DNA of 11,565 nucleotides from positions 1 through 11,565 of the forward strand of contig CAKSPU010000059.1 of assembly GCA_934486875.1 (NCBI GenBank). Direction: 5' to 3'. Made by a program: the position numbers and the translations under genes. Of this stretch, positions 1 to 8,200 are shown one piece after another. This DNA comes from an uncultured Oscillospiraceae bacterium (GTDB taxonomy: Bacteria; Bacillota; Clostridia; Oscillospirales; Ruminococcaceae). Numbering within the stretch: position 1 is the first letter of the stretch; each line of letters begins with the position of its first letter. A model generated the notes under the pieces. That model did no database searches. It saw only the letters and a list, made by a program, of their open reading frames with translations, and was not told where the DNA came from.

Positions 1-195
1 GTGTGGCCTCCTTCGGGGTGGGGCAGCGTCCCTGCCCCGGGGGAGGGATTCAGAGCCGCTTTCGGGCGGGTTTGCGGAGGACTTTCGGGACGAAGGAAGA
101 AGCAGGATAAAAGGCTGGCGTCGTTACCGCCGCTCTGCCCGGACACATCTGCCCGCAGTGCGGACAGTTTACGGAGGTTTTCAGCGGAGTCGGAA
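1..195. other. GC-rich leader, no convincing gene
   Basis: This stretch is clearly richer in G and C than the rest of the window. It holds a perfect 7-bp hairpin (GGGGCAG at 20-26, CTGCCCC at 32-38). Frame 1 stays open from the left edge into the following gene, but the translation is rich in Pro, Gly, Arg and Ser and resembles no family I know, so I treat it as probably non-coding. The 12-mer AAGGCTGGCGTC at 111-122 recurs at 223-234 inside the next gene. The stretch could be the remains of a repeat, or the degraded N-terminal part of that gene. Confidence 0.4.
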
Positions 196-492
196 ATGGC
201 GCCTGTTGGACAAGGTTTTACCAAGGCTGGCGTCATAGTTCCCATGGTAACAGGCTTTGCGGGATTTTCGGCAAAGGATGACAAGACGGCTCACGACCCG
301 AGGCAGTGCGTGATATTTTCCTGTATGGACGGGAAAAAGCTTGGCAGAACCGTTGATGATATGCGTGCAAACGGTCTTGGCGGCATACCTCTTAAAGCGG
401 CTGTCACCTCCGTTAATCAGAAAATGACCCTTTCCGAGCTTATGGACGAGCTTGAAAAGGAGCACCGCATTATGCACAGGGAGGATAAATAA
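196..492 (+). CDS. DUF3783-like small protein
   Basis: The 98-residue product resembles the C-terminal part of the clostridial DUF3783 family: a segment ending in TGFAGF, a short 'VIFSCMDGKKL' strand, then IPLKAAVTSVNQ and a closing acidic helix (TLSELMDELEKEHRIM). The function of the family is unknown. I placed the start at ATG 196 because GGAG at 186-189 lies 6 nt upstream and the domain begins just after it. The reading frame is open to the left edge, so a longer or partial form starting at or before base 1 is possible. Relatives, as I recall them, usually have another 40-60 residues at the N-terminus; the upstream residues here do not look like that part, so the gene may be N-terminally truncated or degraded. 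Its stop codon overlaps the next start codon (TAATG), implying translational coupling to the PHP gene. Family call moderate; start uncertain. Confidence 0.6.
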   Translation: MAPVGQGFTKAGVIVPMVTGFAGFSAKDDKTAHDPRQCVIFSCMDGKKLGRTVDDMRANGLGGIPLKAAVTSVNQKMTLSELMDELEKEHRIMHREDK

Positions 493-1175
493 TGTACCGG
501 TACGAAACTCATATGCACACAATGGAGGCAAGCGCCTGTGCAAATTCCTCCGCTGCGGATATGGCTGACAAGTACAAGGCAGAGGGCTATGACGGCATTT
601 TCATCACCGATCACTTTTTCAACGGAAACAGTGCAGTTCCCCGTGACCTGCCCTGGAAAGAGCGGATAGAGCTTTACTGTGCGGGCTATGAGAATGCTAA
701 AAAGCGGGGAAAAGAGATAGGTCTTGACGTTTTCTTCGGCATCGAATACGGCAACGGCGGTTCGGATTTTCTTATCTACGGTCTTGACAAGCAGTGGCTC
801 CTTGACCACGATCATATCCTTGATATGGGGCTGACACAGTTTCTGGAGCTTGCCCGCTCCGAGGGTGCATTTGCTGTACAGGCGCACCCGTTCAGGGATT
901 ATCCGTACATCAGATCGACTACCCATTGCCCTCATTTTGTTGATGCGATAGAGATAATAAATGCGTCTCACCCTCTTGACACCCCTTTCAATGACCGTGC
1001 TGCGGAATTTGCACGGTGGTATGACCTGCCCGTGACGGCAGGCTCCGATGCACACAACACTACCGACAGGTGGTACGGCGGCGGAGTGGTGAGTGAGACT
1101 CCCTTTAGGTCATACAAGGATTATGCGGAAGCGGTAAAAAGCGGAAAGCTTACGCTATTAAACAGGGTCAGATGA
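492..1175 (+). CDS. PHP-domain metal-dependent phosphoesterase
   Basis: The 227-residue protein is a PHP-domain (polymerase and histidinol phosphatase) hydrolase covering nearly the whole chain. The metal ligands are visible in order: HMH (H7, H9), TDH (D40, H41), E85 in GIEYG, H132 in QAHPF, and D186/H188 in GSDAH. Such proteins bind two or three divalent metals in a TIM-like barrel and cleave phosphomonoesters or phosphodiesters. The stand-alone type is often annotated as TrpH-like or as COG0613 phosphoesterase, but this one is shorter than TrpH and I see no AMP-binding insert. The substrate cannot be read from sequence. It is probably cytoplasmic, as no signal or membrane segment is seen. 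The start is well supported: AGGGAGG at 478-484 with 7 nt spacing, and the ATG overlaps the upstream stop. It is the last gene before a strong terminator. Confidence 0.88.
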   Translation: MYRYETHMHTMEASACANSSAADMADKYKAEGYDGIFITDHFFNGNSAVPRDLPWKERIELYCAGYENAKKRGKEIGLDVFFGIEYGNGGSDFLIYGLDKQWLLDHDHILDMGLTQFLELARSEGAFAVQAHPFRDYPYIRSTTHCPHFVDAIEIINASHPLDTPFNDRAAEFARWYDLPVTAGSDAHNTTDRWYGGGVVSETPFRSYKDYAEAVKSGKLTLLNRVR

Positions 1176-1181
1176 TAAAGC

Positions 1182-1219
1182 AAAGCAGTGCTCCCCGAAA
1201 TTTCGGGGGGCACTGCTTT
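1182..1219. terminator. Bidirectional terminator hairpin
   Basis: A 19-bp arm (1182-1200) pairs with 1201-1219 with a single G·T wobble and practically no loop beyond the central AAATTT. It lies between the stop of the plus-strand PHP gene (1175) and the stop of the minus-strand sufB-like gene (1221). It can fold from either direction. The T-tract is short in both (CTTTATC on plus), so the stem length probably matters more. Confidence 0.85.
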
Positions 1220-1220
1220 A

Positions 1221-2141
1221 TCACTTCAAAAATCCGTCGATTATCTTTCTTTCCGCTTCTTCCTCGGTAAGTCCCAGTGTGCGGAGCTTGATTATCTGCT
1301 CTCCTGCGATCTTGCCGATGGCCGCTTCGTGGATAAGGGAAGCGTCAAGGCTTGCGGCATTCAGTGCGGGAGCTGCGTTCACTCGTCCGCTGTCCGCAAG
1401 TATAGCATCGCACTCGGAATGACCTGTGCAGCGGCAGTTTCCGTTTATCACAGACCTGTACTCCTGAAAGGAATGACCCTTTGCAACGGAGCGGGAAACA
1501 AGGTCAACGCCGCTGTCATCGCCGTCAAGGGAAACATCGAAAACCGATCTTGCGGTCTCGTTGTTGTCGGTGAGCAGTCTTTCTCTTATCACAAGCTTTG
1601 CCCCTGCGCCGAGACGGGCTGTGGTGGAGCGGTTTGTGCTTGTAACGCCGCCTATCTGCATAGTGTCCATTTCCATATATGAATTTTCGCCCATTGTAAC
1701 ATCGGTAACAGGGTCAATGCGCTTTGCTCCCGTACCCTTGCCTGTGGCGATGTGCTTTTCCTTGTACAGCACCTTTGCGTTTTTGCCGATAAAGAAACGG
1801 TGGATACCGTTATGTCTCGATTCCTCGTCATTATCGCTGTGAACGCCGCAGCCTGCCACGATTATCACATCTGCACCGTCCTCAACGATGAAGTCGTTGT
1901 AAACAAGGTCATCAACGCCGCCCTTGGTGATGCAGGCGGGGATATAAACGGTCTCTTTCCGGGCATTTGCGCTTATTTTTATGTTGATGCCGGGATTATC
2001 GGTCTTGGGCTCTATCTTAATATTTTCCGAGGACTGTCTGCCTGCGCAGCCGCTGTCCTCTCTGATGTTGTATGCACCCTTGAAGCTTTTGCCGTCCCAG
2101 TCGGATACTATTTTAAGGAGCTGTCCTGTTATATCATTCAT
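1221..2141 (-). CDS. sufB: SufB/SufD-type Fe-S scaffold protein
   Basis: The 306-residue protein belongs to the SufB/SufD family, which forms the beta-helix scaffold on which Fe-S clusters are built together with the ATPase SufC. Family marks in order are: AGCGVHS (residues 96-102), HNGIHRFFIGKNAKVLYKEKH (110-130), SYMEM (154-158), VSRSVAKGHS (215-224), HSECDAIL (241-248) and IHEAAIGKIAGEQIIKLRTLG (270-290). C244 aligns with the essential C405 of E. coli SufB, and H271/E272 with its H433/E434 (alignment by eye). It is much shorter than E. coli SufB (about 495) and matches the compact form found in anaerobic Clostridia and archaea, recently called SmsB. Its ATG lies 3 nt after the sufC stop, with GAGGAA upstream at 9 nt spacing, so the two are one operon. 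SufS, SufU and SufE genes are absent here. 'SufD' is the likely automatic label; SufB-like fits the retained Cys better. Confidence 0.88.
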   Translation of the reverse strand: MNDITGQLLKIVSDWDGKSFKGAYNIREDSGCAGRQSSENIKIEPKTDNPGINIKISANARKETVYIPACITKGGVDDLVYNDFIVEDGADVIIVAGCGVHSDNDEESRHNGIHRFFIGKNAKVLYKEKHIATGKGTGAKRIDPVTDVTMGENSYMEMDTMQIGGVTSTNRSTTARLGAGAKLVIRERLLTDNNETARSVFDVSLDGDDSGVDLVSRSVAKGHSFQEYRSVINGNCRCTGHSECDAILADSGRVNAAPALNAASLDASLIHEAAIGKIAGEQIIKLRTLGLTEEEAERKIIDGFLK

Positions 2142-2144
2142 AGC

Positions 2145-2879
2145 TTAACATTCCTCTTTCCTTGTTCTGCCCAAAGGACATTTTGATGATTTTTCGCCTG
2201 TGAGGAGCTGGGGGAGAATGTCCTCACGCCTGCCCTGAGCCGTCACCTTTCCGTCGGCGATGACAGCGATGTGGTCGGCTATCTCCATAATTCTCTCCTG
2301 ATGGGAAATTACCAGCAGAGAACGGCTGCCCTCGCTTTTTAAGCGTTCAAAGGCGCTGATAAGGCTTGAAAAGCTCCACAGGTCGATGCCTGCCTCGGGT
2401 TCGTCAAATACCAGCATTTCCGCATTTTTCCTTGCAAGCACGGTGGCTATCTCAATGCGCTTGCTCTCGCCGCCCGAAAGGCTCGAATCAGCCTCTCTGT
2501 CCATATATTCACGGGCGCAGAGACCGACTTCGCCCAGGAGAGAGCATATTTTTTCGTCGCTGAGCTTTTCCTCTGCGGAAAGCTCCAGAAGGTCTCTTAC
2601 GGTGAGACCCTTGAACCTTACAGGCTGCTGAAATGCATATGCAACACCCATTTTTGCTCTTTCGGTGATATTCTTTCCGGTGATGTCGGTGCCGTTAAGA
2701 AGTATTTTTCCGCCGCAGGGCTCATAAAGTCCCGCAATGACCTTGGCAAGGGAGGTCTTTCCGCCGCCGTTGGGGCCTGTTATTACCGTAAGCATTCCGT
2801 CGGGAACGGTGAGGTCAACTCCTTTGAGTATTTCCTCACCCTCGGGAAGCCGCCAGTGTATATCTTTAAGCTCCAGCAT
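2145..2879 (-). CDS. sufC: Fe-S assembly ATPase SufC
   Basis: This is a 244-residue ABC ATPase of the SufC type, the soluble ATPase that drives conformational change in the SufB/SufD scaffold. It shows Walker A GPNGGGKT (35-42), Q-loop Q84 in AFQQPVRF, signature LSGGESKR (134-141), Walker B MLVFDEPEAGID (155-166) and the switch His in VISHQ (H193). FQQP, GGESKR and EPEAGID are typical of SufC rather than of transporters. The start at 2879 is preferred over the in-frame ATG at 2897: AGGA lies 9 nt before 2879 while nothing like a ribosome site precedes 2897. The C-terminal tail (SSKCPLGRTRKEEC) is basic with two Cys. It is first in a two-gene operon with the SufB-like gene, and a consensus promoter lies 50-80 nt upstream. 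Confidence 0.9.
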   Translation of the reverse strand: MLELKDIHWRLPEGEEILKGVDLTVPDGMLTVITGPNGGGKTSLAKVIAGLYEPCGGKILLNGTDITGKNITERAKMGVAYAFQQPVRFKGLTVRDLLELSAEEKLSDEKICSLLGEVGLCAREYMDREADSSLSGGESKRIEIATVLARKNAEMLVFDEPEAGIDLWSFSSLISAFERLKSEGSRSLLVISHQERIMEIADHIAVIADGKVTAQGRREDILPQLLTGEKSSKCPLGRTRKEEC

Positions 2880-2929
2880 TATTTTTCGTCCTTTCATATA
2901 AACATATATAAATAGTATTTCTTGCTATA

Positions 2930-2958
2930 ATTATACTATGCAGATATATTTTTGTCAA
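2930..2958 (-). promoter_or_regulatory. Sigma-A promoter of sufCB
   Basis: On the minus strand TTGACA (2958-2953) and TATAAT (2935-2930) are both perfect and 17 nt apart. Transcription should begin near 2923, giving a leader of about 44 nt before the sufC start at 2879. The -10 box sits in the near-palindrome CTATAATTATAC, which could be a regulator site, but no regulator is identified. Confidence 0.85.
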
Positions 2959-3049
2959 TATGAGGAGTATGAAAATAATGTTAACCGATGGAGAGCAAAT
3001 ATTTTCTGAAAAAACTTTGCGAATATCTATTCCATTCTGAGGAAAAATG

Positions 3050-3058
3050 TGATATAAT
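3050..3058 (+). promoter_or_regulatory. Extended -10 promoter of flippase gene
   Basis: TATAAT at 3053-3058 is preceded directly by TGA, an extended -10. The expected -35 region (3030-3035, TTCCAT) is poor, consistent with an extended -10 promoter. Transcription would begin near 3065, about 45 nt before the start codon. A second possible site (TTGTCA 2952-2957, AATAAT 2974-2979) is weaker. Confidence 0.55.
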
Positions 3059-3109
3059 TACATTAATTATATTTTTAGATACAACACTCAGTAAGGAATG
3101 GTCACGACA

Positions 3110-4537
3110 ATGAATAAATACAAAAAGCTGATGGGCAATACCATTATTTTCGGCATTGGAAGCTTCGGAGCAAAATTTCTGGGCTTCTTTATGACGATGC
3201 TCTACACCCGCTGTATGACCGAGGCGGAATATTCCACGGCAGACCTTATCTACAACACCGTGAATGTCCTTGTTCCCCTGGTCACATTCAGTATGGCGGA
3301 CGCTGTTATCCGCTTCGGTATGGACGGCGGCTATGACCCGAGAAAGGTTTATACGGGTGCAAACGTGAGCGTTCTGCTGGGTATGACGATATTTATGCTG
3401 TTTACCCCCCTGCTCAGGCTCAATTCCACTATCGGCAGCTATGTTTTCCTGCTATACATCTACTGCTATTTCTCCTGCTTCAGACAGATGGCTTCTCAGT
3501 TTGTCCGTGCAAGGGGATATGTGAAGCTTTTTGCTGTGGACGGGATACTTACCGTGCTGGTCCAGGTCATAAGCAACCTTGTCCTTATCGGGGGCTGCAA
3601 GCTTGGCGTTACGGGATATGTTGTTTCCTTTGTTGTGTCTGATGTGTGCTCCCTGCTCTTCCTTACTGCGGTTGCGGGACTTCACAAATATGTTGACGTG
3701 TTCTACATCGACAAAAAGGTGATAGGGGAGATGCTCAGGTTCTCCGCTCCGCTTATCCCCACCTACCTGCTCTGGTGGGTGACCTCCGCATCTGACAGGT
3801 GGTTCGTTGTAAATATGGTGGGTGCTACCGAAAACGGCATTTATTCCATTGCCTACAAGCTCCCCACGCTGCTTATGCTTGTGACGACGATGTTCTATCA
3901 GGCGTGGCAGATGTCCTCTATCGAGGAGCGCAACAGCAGAGGACTCGGAAAATTCTACGAAACGGTGTTCGGGGCATATTCCTCACTGCTTTATATCGCT
4001 GCGGCGGGACTTATAATGCTCTGCAAGCCCCTTACACTTATCCTTACGGGAAATTCCGACACAAGCCGATTCAGCGAGGCTCAGACCTTTACCCCTATCC
4101 TCATTATCGCAATGATATTCCAGTGCTTCTGCCAGTTCCTTTCCTCCGTATATACCACAAAAAAGCGCTCGGTAAATTCCTGTGCCACTGCATTTGTGGC
4201 GGCTGTGGTGAATATAATCCTGAACTTCCTGCTGATTCCCCAGTACGGCGTGTGGGGAGCGGCTATCGCAACGGCGGCGGCATATTTTGCCTGCTTTGCG
4301 GTCAGACTTTTCGATGCAAGAAAATACATCTTCTTCCGTGTGGATTATTTCCGCTTCCTTGTAAACACAGTCATAATCCTCTTTATGTGCGTCATAACCG
4401 CAAAGCACCCCGATGTTTACTGGGTGGGACTTATCCTCGGCTTCATCGTGTGCCTTGTATATAATTTCGATGCGGTTGTCAAGACCCTCCGCAAGCTCCT
4501 TGCAAGGGGCAGCAAAAAAGAAAATGCGGCTGGATAA
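3110..4537 (+). CDS. Polysaccharide flippase (Wzx/MATE-like)
   Basis: The 475-residue protein is a polytopic membrane protein of the oligosaccharide flippase family (MOP/MVF superfamily, Polysacc_synt type), which moves undecaprenyl-linked glycans across the cytoplasmic membrane. It begins with the typical amphipathic head and first helix (MNKYKKLMGNTIIFGIGSFG), followed by 'LYTRCMTEAEYSTADL' and 'ADAVIRFGMDG', patterns common in this family. About 12-14 hydrophobic helices alternate along the chain, and the last 20 residues are basic (KTLRKLLARGSKKENAAG), as expected for a cytosolic end. The start at 3110 is preferred: AAGGA at 3093-3097 lies 12 nt upstream, whereas it would touch the other ATG at 3098. 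No glycosyltransferase lies next to it, so the glycan is unknown. It shares a transcript with the overlapping ABC ATPase. Confidence 0.87.
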   Translation: MNKYKKLMGNTIIFGIGSFGAKFLGFFMTMLYTRCMTEAEYSTADLIYNTVNVLVPLVTFSMADAVIRFGMDGGYDPRKVYTGANVSVLLGMTIFMLFTPLLRLNSTIGSYVFLLYIYCYFSCFRQMASQFVRARGYVKLFAVDGILTVLVQVISNLVLIGGCKLGVTGYVVSFVVSDVCSLLFLTAVAGLHKYVDVFYIDKKVIGEMLRFSAPLIPTYLLWWVTSASDRWFVVNMVGATENGIYSIAYKLPTLLMLVTTMFYQAWQMSSIEERNSRGLGKFYETVFGAYSSLLYIAAAGLIMLCKPLTLILTGNSDTSRFSEAQTFTPILIIAMIFQCFCQFLSSVYTTKKRSVNSCATAFVAAVVNIILNFLLIPQYGVWGAAIATAAAYFACFAVRLFDARKYIFFRVDYFRFLVNTVIILFMCVITAKHPDVYWVGLILGFIVCLVYNFDAVVKTLRKLLARGSKKENAAG

Positions 4538-5081
4538 TATCTCTAAAGCCTACGGCGGCATAACCGTTTTCAATGCTTTTTCGGCAGAGCTGCCGAACGG
4601 AAAAATTACACGGATAACAGGCAGCTCGGGCTGCGGCAAGACCACGCTTCTCCGCATAATTTCGGGGCTTGAACCCTTTTCGGGAGATATTTCCCAAAGA
4701 CCGTCGGGGAAAATATCCGCAGTTTTTCAGGAGGACAGGCTTTTTGAGGAGCTTTCCGCCATTGAAAACTGTCTCCTTGTGGCAAAAAAGCCGCTTATTG
4801 ACATTCCAACCGCACTTATTCGGACGGGGCTTGAAAAAAGCGATATCCGCCGCCCTGTGAAAGAGCTTTCGGGAGGAATGCGGCGGAGAACTGCTGTTGT
4901 CAGGGCGCTTTGCCCCGATTTCGGTATGCTTCTGCTTGACGAGCCTTTCAAGGGCATCGACCGTGACAACGCTGTAAAAACGGCGGAGCTTATAGGTGAA
5001 ACAGCGGCGGGAAAAACCATTATAATAGTATCTCACGATATGAACTGCCCTCTTGCTTCGGACTTTACCCTTGCGCTGTAA
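4524..5081 (+). CDS. Compact orphan ABC ATPase
   Basis: The 185-residue protein is a complete but short ABC nucleotide-binding domain. It shows Walker A GSSGCGKTT (33-41), Q-loop Q69 in AVFQEDRLF, signature LSGGMRRRT (116-123), Walker B MLLLDEPFKGID (135-146) and the switch His in VSHD (H171). It looks most like importer ATPases of the nitrate/sulfonate/taurine type (SsuB/TauB) but lacks the C-terminal 50-70 residues that those have, ending soon after the H-loop. The start is inside the last codons of the flippase (14-nt overlap); the ribosome site is weak (GGGG at 4505-4508, about 15 nt away), so translation is probably coupled. No permease or binding-protein gene is in the window, so the partner is unknown. 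Followed by a strong terminator. Confidence 0.82.
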   Translation: MRLDNISKAYGGITVFNAFSAELPNGKITRITGSSGCGKTTLLRIISGLEPFSGDISQRPSGKISAVFQEDRLFEELSAIENCLLVAKKPLIDIPTALIRTGLEKSDIRRPVKELSGGMRRRTAVVRALCPDFGMLLLDEPFKGIDRDNAVKTAELIGETAAGKTIIIVSHDMNCPLASDFTLAL

Positions 5082-5109
5082 AAATGCACAAAAAATAATT
5101 TGAAATTTT

Positions 5110-5160
5110 ACGGGAATTTTCATAGAAAATGGTATTTTCTATGGACATTCCCGTGTTTTT
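5110..5160 (+). terminator. Long hairpin terminator
   Basis: The outer 8-bp stem (ACGGGAAT 5110-5117 with ATTCCCGT 5147-5154) and inner 10-bp stem (CATAGAAAAT 5121-5130 with ATTTTCTATG 5134-5143) are both perfect, with a 3-nt internal mismatch and a GGT loop. TTTTT follows at 5156-5160. It closes the flippase-ABC unit. Confidence 0.88.
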
Positions 5161-5170
5161 GTGTTAGAAT
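5142..5170 (+). promoter_or_regulatory. Promoter of Fn3 surface protein gene
   Basis: TGGACA (5142-5147) and TAGAAT (5165-5170) each match consensus at five of six bases and are exactly 17 nt apart; TGT just before the -10 makes it an extended -10. The -35 box lies in the descending arm of the upstream terminator. The predicted start near 5177 leaves a leader of about 49 nt. Confidence 0.6.
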
Positions 5171-5225
5171 ATATATGTATAACTATCGCTATTTACAAAT
5201 TTTACATAGATAGGACGGTCTGGTT

Positions 5226-8200
5226 ATGGATTTCAATACTCAGAGAAAAATAGTCAGGAAGCTTGAAGAGGCAGGGAAAAATCCTCTGCTTTTCCTGCCC
5301 TGCATTATTGCAAAATATGCGGTCATTCTGTTTATGTCGGCGTGCCGCAGTGTGGATATGGCGCTGTCGGACAAGGACGGAAATTTTCTCGGAATAAAGC
5401 GGCGTGAAAAGACCCGCAGGGTATATCCCGATGTGCCTGTTCCCGAAAGGGATACATATACGGTGAAAAAGCCCGTGAAAAAACAGGCTCTGCCCTATCG
5501 TCCCTTCGGACAGAGAGCGATGTCGATGCTCCTTGCCCTTGCATTTGTGGCAATGAGCTCGGAAATTACCGCAAGTGCGGACACTGTTTCGCTTATGAAG
5601 TATGTGGCTGATGCAAAGCAGCTCATAACCGCTTCGGAGCTCCAGCCGATCCGCTCCTCGGTTTATGAGGCTGACCTTTACACAAAATACGTGAATAATG
5701 ACAAATATGCTTTGCAGATAGAAAGCGGCGCATTCAACGGAATGCCCGAGCTTACCACCATTACTCTCGGCTATTCAACGGGAATGTCCGTGGGCAGCAA
5801 CAATTTCACGAACATTGCCCCCGATGCGGCTGCATATATCCGTACCGCAAGCAAGGAAGAATACAATTATGCGGCATCAAAAATTTCAAGCACAGCCGTT
5901 TCCAAGGTATGGGACTACAACGGTCAGACCTACAGCGAGATACCTAAGGATATCCCAGCCCTTACGGCATACAGCGGCGTTGGAAAGGTGATCCTCAAAT
6001 GGAACAGCATCACTCCCGAGCCTGACGGATATGCGGTCTATACATATTCCAACGGAAGATATGCCGCAAATCCCACTGTTATCACTGCCGACAAGGCAAC
6101 TGAAAATGACGCTTCAAGGACCAAATGTACTGCCGAGATAGCGGGAGTTTCGGGCAAGTCCCAGATATATGCCATAAGAGCTTTCAGAAGCGTATCGCCC
6201 GATTATGACGGCGACGGCACTCCCGATGTGACCGTTCCGCTTTACAGCAAGTGCTTCACACGTTCGGGCAGCGCAGCTCCTCTCACAGCAGGAAAGCCCG
6301 ACATTTCCGTTTCAATGAGCAATAAAACTGCAACTGTGGATATCTCCCTTGCATCAAATGCTTCCGCACCCTCATACATCGTGCTTTTCTGCAAGGACGA
6401 GGGCGAGAGCTTCTATTCTTCGAGGGTCAAAATAACCCCGTCCCAGATGACAAACGGAACATATTCCTTTGAGGACCCCAAGGCATTTGCGGGGACGGGC
6501 GTGCGCTATTATACCGCAGTCGCTTATTATGATGTGATGAACCGTGACGGCTTACTGCTCACAAGTCAGTATGTGTTCCCCGAAAAGGACACCTCCACAG
6601 CCGAATACACCACAGCACGCTCGGCTGAGAAAAAGATAACCGATGCGGTGCTCAATTCCCCCACAAACCTTGACGTGACACTTTCGCCTGACGGCAGTAT
6701 GTGGACACTTACCTGGAAGCGCCCCGAGGGCACATCAAATTTCGATGTTTACTACAGCGTCACCGCCAACGGCAGACCTGTTATTGCCGAGACAAGCAGA
6801 TATACAAGCGATTTCGCAAGGATAAATGTGAATGACCCGAATATCAGACAGGGTGAGGATATCGAATTTGCGGTAACAGCCCACGCCGACGGAATGACAA
6901 GCGGTGCGCCCGTGAAATATACGGTTGAGATAAATTCTCTCAACAGCGTTGTGCTCAACAGTGTTCAGGGCGGCAACGGACGTGCTATGATAAGCTTTAC
7001 CCCTCACAAGGGAACAAAGTATTACACAGCAACTCTTGTTCACACCGATGAAAACGGTATTGCAAGAACCGATACGGTAAAGTTTGAGGAAAGCCGGTGT
7101 ACCAGATCCGGCAATGACCTTGTTTTTTACATCGAGGGTCTTATCAATGATGTGACTTATGACATAACTCTTTCTTCCGACGCTTCCACAGCCCTTTATT
7201 CTTCAAGGACATTGTCGGTGACACCATCACAGGCTCCCCAGCCTCCCGCAAGCGTTACCGTAAAGCCCCTTGAAAACAGCGCAGTTATCTTCTGGGATAT
7301 CGCTTACAAGGACGGCACCAATGAACCTGTTGACGGCTATTATGTCAGCATTGTAAAGGAATCGGGACAGGTGGTCGTTGCCGATGAAAAGGTGGAGGGG
7401 CTCAACAGCTACACTCCCAAGCAGAAGCTTGAAAATGATGTCAATTACTACGCATCTGTTAAGTCATATATCGTTATCGGCAGCGACGCTCCTATCACAA
7501 GCGTTACAGCGACCCGCTCCGAGCTTTTCACTCCCACCGTTCAGGTGGACGATGTTCTGAATCTCACCGTCACACCGTCGGGCAAGACTATAAACGTAAG
7601 CTGGAGCGCTGTAAAGGGCGCAGCGGGATATATCCTCACAAGAACATCTCCCGACGGCTCATCAAGCGAAATTTACAAGGGCGCTCAGACCTCCTACACC
7701 GACAGCTATGTTGACAACAATGTGGATTATTCCTACAAGGTAATGGCGTACAGAACTGTTGACGGCAAGGACTACATCGGTGAGTACAGCTCCGAGCAGA
7801 GGGGCAGGATAAGCTTCACTCTCAGCTCTGTTCAGGGACTTACAGCCACAGGCGGTGACGGCAGCATTACCCTCAAATGGGACAAGGTAGACGGTGCTGA
7901 CGGCTATTATGTTCAGTATTCACGGAAAAATTCCGACAGCTGGAGCACTGTCGCCAATGTGGGCGGTACGGAATTTACCCACACGGGACTTAAAAACGGC
8001 GATGAATATGATTACCGCATAATCCCATTTACAGTGATAAACAACAAGGAGACCGCTTCCGATGCTTATGCTCAGAAGGTTACGGGCAAGGCAGGAATAA
8101 ATCTCCCTGCTCCCACGGACTTCACAGTCACAGCCGGGGACGGACAGATAACTCTCAGCTGGACTGCCGTTAAGGGTGCCGAGGGATACTGCGTATATCT

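Noticed and set aside
417..1055. 212-residue open frame on the minus strand
   Set aside because: It lies opposite the PHP gene, whose metal-binding motifs are all intact; the antisense translation matches no family and has no ribosome site.
2898..3109. Small gene or RNA gene in the sufC-flippase gap
   Set aside because: The region is AT-rich, with divergent promoter elements but no open frame with a ribosome site and no tRNA-like fold.
3799..4464. 221-residue plus-strand frame inside the flippase
   Set aside because: It is a shifted reading of the flippase gene, rich in Cys, His and Tyr as expected for frame shadows.
4413..4523. N-terminal extension of the ABC ATPase
   Set aside because: These 37 residues come from an overlapping frame within the flippase; the ABC fold begins at MRLDNISKAYGG, encoded from 4524.
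5171..5225. Riboswitch in the leader of the Fn3 gene
   Set aside because: The leader is only about 50 nt and AT-rich, with no recognisable conserved core or paired stems.
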